Source of the DNA: SHAN690 sp038131955
GTDB taxonomy: Bacteria; Bacteroidota; Bacteroidia; Flavobacteriales_G; Salibacteraceae
Assembly: GCA_038131955.1 (NCBI GenBank)
Contig: JAYPQK010000014.1
Span: 1 to 64,000 of the forward strand
Direction: 5' to 3'
Length of the DNA stretch: 64,000 bases
Both the position numbers and the translations under genes were made by a program. The notes under the pieces are model-generated. The model had not been told where the DNA came from and did not search any database. It saw only the letters and a list, made by a program, of their open reading frames with translations. Positions within the stretch are counted from its first letter, which is position 1. Every line of letters starts with the position of its first letter. Below, piece by piece: positions 27,409-36,360 of this stretch.

Positions 27409-28230
27409 TTAGATCAAGTAGAAGAAGGTGAATACGAATACCCAGACAAGGTCAACGAAGTGCCAGTAAAGACCAACCTTCTCGACCATTTCGTAGTGGC
27501 CGCGCTTGTCATACCATCCTTGGATCGCACGGATCAGGATGATCAGGTTAAGGATAACACCGGAAAGTACGTGCGTACCGTGGAAACCAGTGATAAAGAA
27601 GAAGAAATTCGCATACAACTGAGGACCATACTCGTTTCGGTGAAGGTTCGCACCGTGAACGATCTGGCTACTAGCCTTGATGTCTTCGATAACGGACGCC
27701 TCCGTGATGCGCTGGCCGCTGTGTAGGTTCACCAACACTTCGGAGTGCGTATCATGATCGATATCCAATCGAGCCATGGTTCCATCCTCCATGATGTAAG
27801 CACCGTGCTCAGAACCGTTGATGAACGTGTTCCACTCCCAAGCTTGAGAACCCAAGAAGATGGCTCCACCGACAACGGTCAATGCCAACCACTTAATCAC
27901 TCCTTTGCGATCCATGCGGTGACCGGCCTCTACTGCGAGTACCATGGTGACCGAACTGATGATCAGAATGAAGGTCATGAATGCCACATAGAGAAGCGGC
28001 AAGTGTGCATGCGTGAATGGGAAGTGAAAGAAGATCTCTTCGGTAATCGGCCAAATGTCTTCGAGGTGATGACGTTGAAAGGCCAATGCGCTAAGGAAAC
28101 CTCCGAAGGTTAGGGCATCTGAGATAAGGAAGAACCACATCATCATCTTGCCATAGCTCACACTGAATGGAGAGCGTCCTCCTCCCCAGAGTTCCGCTTG
28201 GTCAATAGCTTTAGTTGCTTCTCCTGCCAT
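27409..28230 (-). CDS. Cytochrome c oxidase subunit III
   Basis: 273 aa with about five to six membrane segments. Conserved subunit III features include SDALTFGGFLSA, the QAWEWNTFI segment, FFITGFHGTHVLSG and the C-terminal YWHFVDLVWVFVFT. It is a structural subunit of the heme-copper oxidase, helping proton uptake and stability. A roughly 50-residue hydrophilic insert lies before the FFITGFHG segment. A second, shorter subunit III-like gene precedes it, the usual Bacteroidota arrangement. Subunits I and II are not in the window. Confidence 0.94.
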   Translation of the reverse strand: MAGEATKAIDQAELWGGGRSPFSVSYGKMMMWFFLISDALTFGGFLSALAFQRHHLEDIWPITEEIFFHFPFTHAHLPLLYVAFMTFILIISSVTMVLAVEAGHRMDRKGVIKWLALTVVGGAIFLGSQAWEWNTFINGSEHGAYIMEDGTMARLDIDHDTHSEVLVNLHSGQRITEASVIEDIKASSQIVHGANLHRNEYGPQLYANFFFFITGFHGTHVLSGVILNLIILIRAIQGWYDKRGHYEMVEKVGLYWHFVDLVWVFVFTFFYLI

Positions 28231-28273
28231 GATTGGAATTCAAAAAGATGTTAATAGGATTTCGGTTGCAATG

Positions 28274-28858
28274 TTAACGAATAAAGACTAAAAACAGCAG
28301 TAAGTAAATCCAAAGGAAATCAAGAAAGTGCCAATAGGTGGCAGCAACCCCGATTCCTGTGTGATCCTCAGCTGAGTATCTCTTGAGCGAAGCCTTGATG
28401 GTTGTAAAGATCAGCGCGATCAATCCACCCGCAAGGTGAGCCAAGTGTAGTCCGGATAAAACATATAAAAACGAGCCAGCAGGATTACTTTCCTGTCCGG
28501 CAAAGTAGATCCCAGCATCTACCAACTCTCCCCAGGCCTTGAATTGCAGCCAAGCAAAAGCAATCCCCAGAAAGAGGGTGGCCAACAGCATGAACGTGGT
28601 GAGTTGTAGGTTATTCTTCTTGATCGCGAACTGCGCCGCACCCATGGTCAAGCTACTCGCGATGATCACCGCTGTACTGACATAGAACGTGTTTGGCAGA
28701 TCGATGTACAGCCAGTTCCCTTCTGCTTGTCGTACGATATATGCACTGGTCAATCCTGCAAAGAGCATCACCATTCCCACGATCCCGACCCACATCATCG
28801 GCTTCGCGGTCTTCTTGCGCATTTCCCTTGCTTCTTCTTTTGAAATGTATGATTCCAT
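28274..28858 (-). CDS. Heme-copper oxidase subunit III family protein (second copy)
   Basis: 194 aa with five membrane segments, ending in TYWHFLDFLWIYLLLFL like the subunit III next to it. Shorter than classical CoxC and lacking the long hydrophilic insert. In Bacteroidota two subunit III genes in tandem after ctaB are common. It starts 9 nt after the ctaB stop. Confidence 0.92.
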   Translation of the reverse strand: MESYISKEEAREMRKKTAKPMMWVGIVGMVMLFAGLTSAYIVRQAEGNWLYIDLPNTFYVSTAVIIASSLTMGAAQFAIKKNNLQLTTFMLLATLFLGIAFAWLQFKAWGELVDAGIYFAGQESNPAGSFLYVLSGLHLAHLAGGLIALIFTTIKASLKRYSAEDHTGIGVAATYWHFLDFLWIYLLLFLVFIR

Positions 28859-28867
28859 CTTCTTCGT

Positions 28868-29752
28868 TTAGATGAGGTATAACAATTGAACGATTGGTAG
28901 ATAAACAAAGGATGCGAACATCAGTTTAAGCGCGGCGTCGTCTCCCTTGGTTTGGAAGAGTTTCACTGCAAACCATGCAAATGCGATCCCTGTCACGGCT
29001 ACCAAAGACATGACCAAACCGGATCCCGACGTAAAGATGATCGGAAACAAACTGATCGGTACAAGGAAGATGGTGTAGATCAAAATATAGAAGGCAGAGG
29101 TGGTGCTCTTACCTGTAGAAGACGGCATCAATCGGAATCCCGCCTTCTTATAATCCTCATCGGCTTTCCAAGCGATAGCCCAGAAGTGAGGGAATTGCCA
29201 GAAGAATTGAGTGGCGAACAAGACGCCAGGTATCAGTCCAAAGTCATTGGTAGCGGCAACGTAACCGAGCATAGGCGCAATCGCGCCGGGGAAAGCTCCT
29301 ACGAAGACCGCGATCGGACCTTTTCTCTTTAGCGGAGTGTAGACCGCCACATACATGAACAGGGCGAGTGTACCCAAGAGTCCTGAGAGAGGATTCAAAC
29401 CAAACCAAAGGATCATCACACCTATTACGCCAAGCATGCATGCGATGAAAAACGCTTCTGCCGATTCCATTCGCCCGTCAGGAATTGGTCGATCAGCGGT
29501 GCGTTTCATCAATTTATCGAGATCGCGCTCTATGATCTGATTGAAAGCGTTCGAGGATCCGGTCACCATAAAACCACCTACAATCAGATAGAGAATATCC
29601 ATCCAAACTGCCTCGGCAAGATCGACGGCGAAGAAGTATCCGGTAAGTGCACTGAAGACCACCAAAGAGGCCAAGCGCATCTTGGTCAACTGAGCATAGT
29701 CAGACACCTTCGCTCGGAAGTTCAAAGCTATGGTTGCAGAACGCGCCTTCAT
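28868..29752 (-). CDS. ctaB: Heme O synthase (protoheme IX farnesyltransferase)
   Basis: UbiA-superfamily membrane enzyme converting protoheme to heme O, the precursor of heme A for the oxidase. About nine membrane segments. The prenyl-diphosphate-binding motif NAFNQIIERDLDKLMKRTADRP (about residues 64-85) and the later WKADEDYKKAGFRLMP loop are diagnostic. 294 aa. First gene of the oxidase operon, with a -7 box 10 nt upstream. Confidence 0.95.
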   Translation of the reverse strand: MKARSATIALNFRAKVSDYAQLTKMRLASLVVFSALTGYFFAVDLAEAVWMDILYLIVGGFMVTGSSNAFNQIIERDLDKLMKRTADRPIPDGRMESAEAFFIACMLGVIGVMILWFGLNPLSGLLGTLALFMYVAVYTPLKRKGPIAVFVGAFPGAIAPMLGYVAATNDFGLIPGVLFATQFFWQFPHFWAIAWKADEDYKKAGFRLMPSSTGKSTTSAFYILIYTIFLVPISLFPIIFTSGSGLVMSLVAVTGIAFAWFAVKLFQTKGDDAALKLMFASFVYLPIVQLLYLI

Positions 29753-29762
29753 TGGGAGGGTG

Positions 29763-29770
29763 CAAATGTA
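29763..29770 (-). promoter_or_regulatory. -7 box of the ctaB-cox operon
   Basis: TACATTTG on the minus strand, 10 nt before the ctaB ATG, matches TAnnTTTG. No clear -33 box. Confidence 0.55.
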
Positions 29771-29882
29771 TTCAGGACATTGAAAAGTAACCCTAGAATG
29801 GGTCTAAATTTCTCGTTACTCATGGTATTTATTCCAACGACCGAACCCGCGCTCTGTTCAAGCTTTGTCTAACTTCGACGCC

Positions 29883-31007
29883 GTGTCTAGCATCTACATC
29901 CACATCCCCTTCTGCAAGCAGGCGTGCACCTATTGTGACTTTCACTTCTCGACGAATCAGAAGCTGAGACAACCGCTGGTAGACGCTCTGTACCAAGAGA
30001 TCGCCGCACGAAGCGACGAGGAGCGAGGACCGATTCAATCGCTTTATTTCGGAGGGGGATCACCTTCTATCCTGTCGGAAGGAGAATTCATTCAGATCTT
30101 CGAACGTCTTCACCAACACTTTGACCTATCTGCGCTTTCCGAAGTGACTCTCGAGTCCAATCCGGATGATCATTCTTCAGAAAAATTGAATCTATGGAGG
30201 AAGCTAGGAATCGACCGGCTCAGCATCGGTATCCAAAGTTTCATCGACAGGGACCTGGAGCTGATGCATCGTGCGCACAACGCAAAGGAAGCTGATCGTT
30301 GCATCAAGGCCGCGCGCGATGCGGGTTTTGAAAGTTTGACCATCGATCTCATCTACGGCATACCCGGTCAGTCGATGGCCCAATGGCAGAGCAATGTGCA
30401 AAAAACCATCCTCTTGGAACCGGACCACATCAGCGCCTATTGCCTGACCGTCGAAGATCGCACAGCACTAGACCATCAAGTGAAGAAAGGACTTGTACAG
30501 GAGAAAGAGGATGACATCATCGAAAAGGAATACCTCTTCTTACATCGCAAGCTAGAAGACTGTGGGTTTGAGCACTACGAGATCTCGAATTTTGGCAAGC
30601 CAGGCAAGCGTGCGATCCACAACAGCAACTACTGGTCAGGACGATCCTACCTGGGCTTCGGACCTGCAGCGCACTCATTTGATGGAAAAAATAAGCGCCG
30701 ATGGAACGTAGCCAACAACCCGAAGTACATTAAGGCCATCGCCGAAGGAACTCTTTATTGGGAAGAGGAAATTCTATCCGAAAGAGACCAAGTGAATGAG
30801 CTACTCCTGACCGGACTCCGCAGAAAGGACGGTGTAAACCTCACGCTCATCAAACCTCAGCATCGCTCTGCTATCGCAAGTTCCTTGGAAGCACTGGAAG
30901 ATCATTTGAAGCAGGCCATTGATCTGACCGACGGACATCTCAGGATCAAGCCCGAACGCTGGTTAATGGCCGATGCGGTGATCAGGGAGTTGATGATTGA
31001 AGAATGA
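29883..31007 (+). CDS. hemW: Radical SAM heme chaperone HemW
   Basis: Radical SAM protein that binds heme and inserts it into targets such as respiratory enzymes; often mis-annotated as coproporphyrinogen III oxidase. The 4Fe-4S motif CKQACTYCDF (CxxxCxxC plus the fourth Cys typical of HemW) starts about residue 11. SLYFGGGSPSIL follows, and the distal TGLRRKDGVNL segment matches the family. There is no ATG at the right place. GTG at 29883 gives SSIYIHIPFC close to the family start; TTG at 29865 adds six residues. It is divergent from the oxidase genes, which fits a heme-related role. Confidence 0.92.
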   Translation: MSSIYIHIPFCKQACTYCDFHFSTNQKLRQPLVDALYQEIAARSDEERGPIQSLYFGGGSPSILSEGEFIQIFERLHQHFDLSALSEVTLESNPDDHSSEKLNLWRKLGIDRLSIGIQSFIDRDLELMHRAHNAKEADRCIKAARDAGFESLTIDLIYGIPGQSMAQWQSNVQKTILLEPDHISAYCLTVEDRTALDHQVKKGLVQEKEDDIIEKEYLFLHRKLEDCGFEHYEISNFGKPGKRAIHNSNYWSGRSYLGFGPAAHSFDGKNKRRWNVANNPKYIKAIAEGTLYWEEEILSERDQVNELLLTGLRRKDGVNLTLIKPQHRSAIASSLEALEDHLKQAIDLTDGHLRIKPERWLMADAVIRELMIEE

Positions 31008-31026
31008 ACGCTACATTTCGACCAAG

Positions 31027-31749
31027 ATGACAAACATGGACTTCAAGAACGGCATCGACATCTCCATCCCGTACCGAACATCACCGAAAGCCACTTCGGC
31101 GTGGTATGTAGGCCCGATGCAGATCGACCCCGTTCGCATGGGCGAATGGGTAGGCTCGGTCAAAGAAGGCGGATCCGTGAACTTTCGGAATGTAATACTG
31201 AATCCACACGGCAACGGCACCCACACGGAATGTGTAGGCCACATCGCGCCAGAATGCCACAGCGTGAATCAGTATCTCAAACGTTGGATGTTCGATGCAC
31301 TTTTAGTCACCATCCAGCCGGTCAAGCAAGGAGAAGACCTTGTGGTGACACGCGAACAACTGCTAGACGCTATCGGTGACGAACGACCTGAGGCCCTCGT
31401 TCTCCGTTCGCTTCCCAACAGCGACGAAAAGCTGGAACACAATTACTCCAACACCAATCCAACGTACATCGAAGCCAGCGGATGTGCTTTCCTCGCTGAG
31501 ATTGGTGTAGATCATTTTTTACTCGACCTCCCAAGCGTAGACCGGGAAGAAGACGGAGGGGCCTTGGCCGCTCATCGCGCTTTCTGGAACTATCCCGAAA
31601 ATCCGCGCATGCAGGCCACGATCACCGAGTTGATCTACGTTCCGGATGAGGTAAAGGATGGGAAATACTTGCTCAATCTCCAAGTGGCGCCGATTGAGAA
31701 CGATGCTTCGCCTAGTCGACCGGTGCTCTTCTTAGTGAATGAAGATTAG
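31027..31749 (+). CDS. Cyclase-family metal-dependent hydrolase (kynurenine formamidase-like)
   Basis: About 240 aa from ATG 31027 (MTNMDFKNGIDISIPY); the ATG at 30997 overlaps hemW and gives an unlikely basic leader. The PF04199-type metal motif appears as NPHGNGTHTECVGH, where the histidines would bind metal. Later conserved segments include LLDLPSVDREEDGG and AHRAFW. Families with this fold include kynurenine formamidases and cyclases. The substrate cannot be assigned and no tryptophan-degradation genes are nearby. It lies just after hemW on the same strand. Confidence 0.85.
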   Translation: MTNMDFKNGIDISIPYRTSPKATSAWYVGPMQIDPVRMGEWVGSVKEGGSVNFRNVILNPHGNGTHTECVGHIAPECHSVNQYLKRWMFDALLVTIQPVKQGEDLVVTREQLLDAIGDERPEALVLRSLPNSDEKLEHNYSNTNPTYIEASGCAFLAEIGVDHFLLDLPSVDREEDGGALAAHRAFWNYPENPRMQATITELIYVPDEVKDGKYLLNLQVAPIENDASPSRPVLFLVNED

Positions 31750-31837
31750 TTCAGCGCCATAGGCGTCCCTATGGGATCGGTCTAGTATCGGGGCTTTTTT
31801 ATAGTTTGGACGCAAATGCATTATACTCGCTAGGATT

Positions 31838-32247
31838 ATGAGAGGGTTAAAAACATTCTTCACCTTTTTTGGGGTTTATATTTTGGCTGTTTTGGGGGTG
31901 CGTCTATTAACCTTCATATCCAATAAGGTCTTTGATAGTCTTCCCGATGCAATTTACCTTCCTACGTTGGAGCAGCAACTGGCTACCTAGCATTGGTTAT
32001 TGCTGCCGATAGGGCGCTACGGGTCGCCTCTAATGAGCCAAGGACGAGAAAATCCATCTGGATATTCTTCTTAATCATTGGCATCTTGACCTCGCTCCAT
32101 GGTATTGTTCAATTGACCATTGGGATCTATCTTGACTTACCGTTGTTTGATACAGAGGCAGCATTTCCTCATTGGCTAATGACCATCCCCAACGGTTTGG
32201 CTACGATACTCGCCTCAATAAAAGTCAAAAGAGATGAACTTGATTAA
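31838..32247 (+). pseudogene. Small membrane protein gene split by a frameshift
   Basis: ATG at 31838 opens a 50-codon frame (MRGLKTFFTFFGVYILAVLG...) ending at TAG 31988-31990. The +1-neighbour frame is open from 31939 to TGA/TAA at 32245-32247 and continues sensibly across the junction (LPSYVGAATGYLALVIAADR). Joining the frames near 31958-31960 gives about 135 aa with four membrane segments. The simplest reading is a one-base loss around TTACCTTCCTAC. Family not recognised. It may be a sequence error or a true pseudogene. Confidence 0.6.
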
Positions 32248-32433
32248 GGGGGGGGGTAGAACCAAGTTTAGCAAAGCGACACGGGCTCGACGATGACGAG
32301 AACCGTAACAGGTACAAAATTCTTTTTGTGGAAATTGCCTTGAAAACGATTTGATGACTTTAATGTCACAGAAATTATTAGCCTTCAATCCATTTTTCTA
32401 TTGGTTGGTTGGTGGCAACCTCATTTGTTCAGT

Positions 32434-32649
32434 TTATTTCGATTTAAAATTTTTCACAAACAATCGTGTCTTATGAATTTTCTTTAGTAAGAAATACGAT
32501 GAGAATATTGTTAGAATCCCTACAAGACCAGGAAGCGTACCAATTCTTTGAGTGTCAATTGCGCCAATGCCAATTAAAACTAGAATGATAATGGTAGTTT
32601 GAAACCACCATAGCACACAGAATGTTATCAGGTTAATAATTATTTTCAT
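32434..32649 (-). CDS. Small hydrophobic protein, unknown
   Basis: 71 aa with two membrane segments (about residues 5-28 and 38-55) and a basic tail (KKIHKTRLFVKNFKSK). Composition is AT-rich, unlike the neighbours. It starts 6 nt after the stop of a C-terminal gene fragment on the same strand, an operon-like spacing. No family recognised; it could be a chance ORF. Confidence 0.4.
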   Translation of the reverse strand: MKIIINLITFCVLWWFQTTIIILVLIGIGAIDTQRIGTLPGLVGILTIFSSYFLLKKIHKTRLFVKNFKSK

Positions 32650-32655
32650 GCGATA

Positions 32656-32832
32656 TTATTTAAATTTAATTGACCCTCCTATTGTATTAAATTCTCCTAC
32701 TACATTAGAAACAGATTTATCATCGCCATAATAATTGATGTTGAAAGAATATTTGGTCTTGTTTTGTATGGTTACAAAGTGAAAGTTTATACAGTTCACC
32801 TCCTCCCAGGCAGCGCTGAAGGAACTTGGTTA
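32656..32832 (-). pseudogene. C-terminal fragment of an unknown gene
   Basis: A minus-strand frame ends at TAA 32656-32658. It reads as a plausible beta-rich protein end (CINFHFVTIQNK, YSFNINYYGDD, NVVGEFNTIGGSIKFK). Upstream, an in-frame stop and low-complexity repeats replace any 5' part, and the only start-like codon is GTG at 32799. It looks like the stub of a gene truncated at its 5' end. Family unknown. Confidence 0.35.
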
Positions 32833-32839
32833 GAGATTG

Positions 32840-32975
32840 AAGATTGGTGATTAAAGATTAGTGCTCATCCTCCGCGTGCTCTGCGCCTGACCCCCGCGCC
32901 CTCCGCGAGAACCCTCCCTATCGACCCATTGAAGTTGAGGTTGCAGTTGAAGTTTAAGTTGAAGTTGACGATGTT
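32840..32975. repeat. Degenerate short tandem repeats
   Basis: Two kinds of unit: GATT(G/A)AA-like repeats at about 32,842-32,866 and GTTGAA/GTTGAG units at about 32,929-32,970. Between them is a GC-rich CTCTGCGCC...CTCCGCGAGA stretch. No coding sense on either strand. Confidence 0.6.
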
Positions 32976-33055
32976 CATCTCCCTATTGATAAAATCCTTC
33001 GAATAGCATTTCGTCAGCCGCATTACCCGCTTACTTTGCCTTCAAATCCTGACGC

Positions 33056-33652
33056 ATGAAAGCTTTTGTCAATTACATCGCCCGGTACTTCGTTCGCGGC
33101 CTGATCTTCCTTGTTCCAACGGCCGCAACGATCTATGTCCTGATCGAGATTTTCATCATCATCGATGGCGTCATTGACATCATTCCCTACAAGATTCCGG
33201 GCCGCATTCCGGGATTAGGCATACTCGCCCTTGTTTTCTCCGTGACGGTTTTTGGCATCCTCACTAGCACTATATTCGCTCGGCCTTTCATCTACTGGGG
33301 AAACCAACTTCTCGAAAGCGCTCCTCTGGTCAAAACCATTTATTCCGCGATCAAGGATCTGGTCACAGCATTCGTTGGACAACAAAAGAAATTCGACTCA
33401 CCCGTATTAGTCAAAATGTATGAGAATGCAGAGGTTCAGAAACTCGGATTCCTCACCAACCAGGACCTGAAAGATATTGGACTAGGCAAGGACAAAGTGG
33501 CCGTATACCTACCCCACAGCTATGCCTTCTCGGGAAACCTCTTCGTGGTACCCGCAGCCAATATCACCCCCATCGACGCCAAGCCCTCCGACGTGATGAA
33601 ATTCATCGTTTCGGGTGGAGTTACCAGTATGTCTGAGCTCAAGGAGGAATGA
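33056..33652 (+). CDS. DUF502 membrane protein
   Basis: 198 aa. Two membrane segments (about residues 14-36 and 57-80) precede a soluble domain with VKTIYSAIKDLVTAFVG and the later PTSPNPTSG-like SYAFSGNLFVVPAANITPID, all typical of DUF502. Family function is unknown. The stop overlaps the start of the downstream transporter by 4 nt, so the two are cotranscribed. Confidence 0.9.
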   Translation: MKAFVNYIARYFVRGLIFLVPTAATIYVLIEIFIIIDGVIDIIPYKIPGRIPGLGILALVFSVTVFGILTSTIFARPFIYWGNQLLESAPLVKTIYSAIKDLVTAFVGQQKKFDSPVLVKMYENAEVQKLGFLTNQDLKDIGLGKDKVAVYLPHSYAFSGNLFVVPAANITPIDAKPSDVMKFIVSGGVTSMSELKEE

Positions 33653-34539
33653 CCTTTCTAGAACGAAACAAATACTACATCTCCCTCCATGCGGTCATCG
33701 TCATGTGGGGATTCACCGGTATTTTGGGTCGACTCATCACTATCCCCTCTTCGAGCATCGTCGTTCTTCGCATGGGCATCGCATTGGTCGGCTTGGTTGC
33801 TTTCATGCTCGCCACGAAGCGCGAGTTCTACACCAGCAACCGCAACAAACTCAAATACCTAGGGACCGGAATGGTAACGGCCGGGCATTGGATCCTTTTC
33901 TTCGAAGCCTTGAAGGTCTCCAACGTATCCATCACCCTGACCACATTGGCGAGCACTTCTCTATTTGTCGCCTTCATCGAGCCGTTCTTCTTTAAGCGCC
34001 GCATCAATCCCTGGGAGATCTTTCTCGGAGCGGGAACCCTCGGCGGATTGGCCATCATCTTCCAAGCGGAGACCGACTATTCCTGGGGCATCATGTTGGC
34101 TATAGGATCTGCTATGCTCGCGGCGCTCTTTGGCACATTGAACGGCGTTTTCGTCAAACACGATCGACCCACATTGATCACCGCCTATGAAATGCTCGGA
34201 GGTGTATTGGGCATCAGCGTCTATTACCTATTCACCGGAGGATTCCAAACCTTCACTTCACCTACGGCCATGGACTGGGTCTGGCTGCTGATCCTCGGAC
34301 TGCTATGCACCAGCCTCGCATTTGTGGTGAGCATTGAGGTGATGAAGGAGCTGAGTCCATTCACCGTAAGCATGTCCATCAACATGGAACCTTTCTACGC
34401 GATCATCTTCGCCCTTCTCATCTTCCAAGAAGAAGAATTCATGAGCCCCCTGTTCTACCTCGGAGCAGTGATCGTGATCGGGATGATCTTTCTGAATGGC
34501 TACCTGAAACGAAGAGAAAGGCTCAAAGTCAAGCAATGA
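33649..34539 (+). CDS. EamA-family (DMT) transporter
   Basis: 296 aa with ten hydrophobic segments forming two EamA repeats (about residues 10-140 and 150-285), including GHWILFFEALKVSNVSITLTTLAS and SLAFVVSIEVMKELSPFTVSMSINMEP. This is the drug/metabolite transporter superfamily, an inner membrane exporter or permease. The substrate cannot be inferred. It is translationally coupled (ATGA) to the DUF502 gene. Confidence 0.9.
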   Translation: MTFLERNKYYISLHAVIVMWGFTGILGRLITIPSSSIVVLRMGIALVGLVAFMLATKREFYTSNRNKLKYLGTGMVTAGHWILFFEALKVSNVSITLTTLASTSLFVAFIEPFFFKRRINPWEIFLGAGTLGGLAIIFQAETDYSWGIMLAIGSAMLAALFGTLNGVFVKHDRPTLITAYEMLGGVLGISVYYLFTGGFQTFTSPTAMDWVWLLILGLLCTSLAFVVSIEVMKELSPFTVSMSINMEPFYAIIFALLIFQEEEFMSPLFYLGAVIVIGMIFLNGYLKRRERLKVKQ

Positions 34540-34685
34540 TCAATACTCAATGATCAAGGTTCAACCGAGGAGCAATAGCGATGAGTTTATCTGCCTAGGG
34601 CAGGCTCAGCTTTCTTGTTTTCAGCACTGAAAGCTGAAAGCCAATAGCTGATCCGCCGGAGGCGAACAAGTAGCTGATAGCTACA
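34540..34685. repeat. Convergent intergenic spacer with several palindromes
   Basis: Contains CTGCC-TAG-GGCAG, TTTCAG-CA-CTGAAA, CGCC-GGA-GGCG and GTAGCT-GAT-AGCTAC (34670-34684), plus repeated AGCTGAAAGC/AGCTGAT units. No T-run follows any of them, so they are not classical terminators, though they may serve both converging genes. Confidence 0.5.
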
Positions 34686-36227
34686 TCACTCCACCACCAC
34701 TCGCACGACCTGCGCCCCTCCAAATTCGTCTCGAACTTGCAATAAGTACGCTCCTGCCGACACATGGTAGTTGAGCTCTACGATCTTCCGATTGCTCACT
34801 TGTCGGGCTAATTCACGTCCGGCAAGATCTAGAAGAGAGATCTGAACCACGCCTTGGGCATTTCCGCGATCTAACACAAACTCGCCGTTCGATGGATTAG
34901 GGAACACCTTGATCCCTGCCACGCCAGCTTCAGTAATTCCCAATGGGAACACACTGATCATCTTGCACGCTTGGCCACACAGATTGGAATCCTTGAAGGT
35001 GGTCAAGCACACTTCGTACTCACCGGGGATGTTGTAGGAATAAGAGGGATTCGCAAAACTGCTTGTATTACCGTCTCCAAAACTCCACTGCACGGCATCA
35101 TAGTCGCCCTGCGTGGTCGTATTGGCAAAGTTGAAGACGTTGGTGTTCGGATTATAACTGTAAATGAAGTCCGGAAAGCAAGTGATCTCCGTTACAGTAA
35201 CTTCCTTGCACGTTTGATCCAAACAGAGCGGGATCAAATTGCCCACCGTCAAACACACATCATACGTACCCGGCTGATCATAGGTGTGGAAATCATCCAG
35301 CGTAGGTGTACTTCCATCTCCGTAATCCCAGATCGTTGTCACATAGTTACCAGTTGATTGATCCGTACACTCAATGAACAGTGCGGATGTCTCATAATCG
35401 AAGTCTGCTTCACATCCACTTCCTCCCCCGCCAGCAGTCACCGTGATCTCCATACAGACCTCATCAAAGCATTGAAAGGTCAGGGTGTCGATGATGAAGA
35501 GGCAAACCTCATACGTTCCTGCAAACAAATAGGTATACTGTGGATCCTCATCCTCGCTGAATCCAAATCCATCTCCAAAATCCCACGAAACGGAGTTATA
35601 CCCTCCGGAAGAAAGATTCGTAAAATCTACCGTCAAGCCATTGGCTGAATACGTGAAGTCTGCCGAACACGAACTAGAATCTACATAGATCGGATAGCAC
35701 ACACTGTCACAGATCGAACCCGACGTATCGTACAAGGACAAACACGCCGTGTAGGTACCAACACTGGAGTACGTGTGGATAGGAAAAGTATCGTTCGACA
35801 CGCTTCCATCTCCAAAATCCCAAACCAAGGAATCATATGTTCCAAAGGCATTCGCATAAAACTCGACATCCAATCCATCAGGGAACCACCAGAAATTCGC
35901 CATGCAAGTCGGATCACCGATCACGAGGGTGTCACATTGATAGTCGAAGCACATAAAGGTCAGCGTGTCATAGATGAACTGGCAGACTTCATAAAAACCT
36001 TCTCCGGTGTAGGTATGTGTCGGATTGGGAATACCCGTGTAATAGGTGCCGTCTCCCATATCGTAATCTATCACATCATAGCCACCGGTCGCGGTGTTGG
36101 TGATGTAGACGGTGAGGCTGTCGATGGAGTCGTTAAACCCACCCACACAGGATTGCCCATAAGAAACTCCGGAGAGGGTAAAACTAATTGCGAGGAAAGC
36201 GGTTATTAGGATAAGGAGCGTGCGCAT
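34686..36227 (-). CDS. PKD-repeat surface protein with T9SS type A sorting domain
   Basis: 513 aa. A signal peptide (residues 1-24) is followed by five PKD-like domains of about 78 residues, each with a [WY]-[DS]-[FYM]-GDG core, an HTY/YTY turn and paired cysteines (YEVCL..., C-x-x-x-C). The final 75 residues (GIKVFPNPSNGEFVL ... GAYLLQVRDE) are a T9SS C-terminal sorting domain. It should be exported across the outer membrane by T9SS and anchored or released. The regular cysteines suggest disulfides in each PKD unit. A role in adhesion is inference. Confidence 0.9.
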   Translation of the reverse strand: MRTLLILITAFLAISFTLSGVSYGQSCVGGFNDSIDSLTVYITNTATGGYDVIDYDMGDGTYYTGIPNPTHTYTGEGFYEVCQFIYDTLTFMCFDYQCDTLVIGDPTCMANFWWFPDGLDVEFYANAFGTYDSLVWDFGDGSVSNDTFPIHTYSSVGTYTACLSLYDTSGSICDSVCYPIYVDSSSCSADFTYSANGLTVDFTNLSSGGYNSVSWDFGDGFGFSEDEDPQYTYLFAGTYEVCLFIIDTLTFQCFDEVCMEITVTAGGGGSGCEADFDYETSALFIECTDQSTGNYVTTIWDYGDGSTPTLDDFHTYDQPGTYDVCLTVGNLIPLCLDQTCKEVTVTEITCFPDFIYSYNPNTNVFNFANTTTQGDYDAVQWSFGDGNTSSFANPSYSYNIPGEYEVCLTTFKDSNLCGQACKMISVFPLGITEAGVAGIKVFPNPSNGEFVLDRGNAQGVVQISLLDLAGRELARQVSNRKIVELNYHVSAGAYLLQVRDEFGGAQVVRVVVE

Positions 36228-36348
36228 GATTCGGCGTTTGATGTGCTAAAGACGTTCAAGGACGATAGAAAGTAAATCGAAATTGAACATTAGGTACAAA
36301 GATGCAATGGAACGGCGTTCGAACCGCAACCTAACCATCGCAATCTCA

Positions 36349-36356
36349 TACTTTTG
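36349..36356 (+). promoter_or_regulatory. -7 box of ispG
   Basis: TACTTTTG matches TAnnTTTG and ends 4 nt before ATG 36361, which implies a leaderless or nearly leaderless mRNA. It rules against the longer ORF start at 36283. Confidence 0.6.
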
Positions 36357-36360
36357 CGCC

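Larger units (their letters stand above)
32248..33055. other. Long intergenic stretch with AT-rich patch and degenerate repeats
   Basis: About 800 nt between the broken membrane gene and the DUF502 gene. It begins with a run of nine G (about 32248-32256). From 32,260 to 32,830 it is clearly more AT-rich than the surroundings and holds one small minus-strand ORF and a C-terminal gene fragment. From 32,840 to 32,975 it is made of degenerate short tandem units. No RNA gene was seen. Confidence 0.5.

Noticed and set aside
32929..32970. Possible CRISPR-like repeats
   Set aside because: Units are 6-7 bp and degenerate, without spacers of constant length; no cas genes in the window.
34609..34640. 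AGCTTTC...GAAAGCT hairpin as a terminator for the DMT transporter gene
   Set aside because: A 14-nt loop and no T-run on either side; kept only as part of the repeat-rich spacer.
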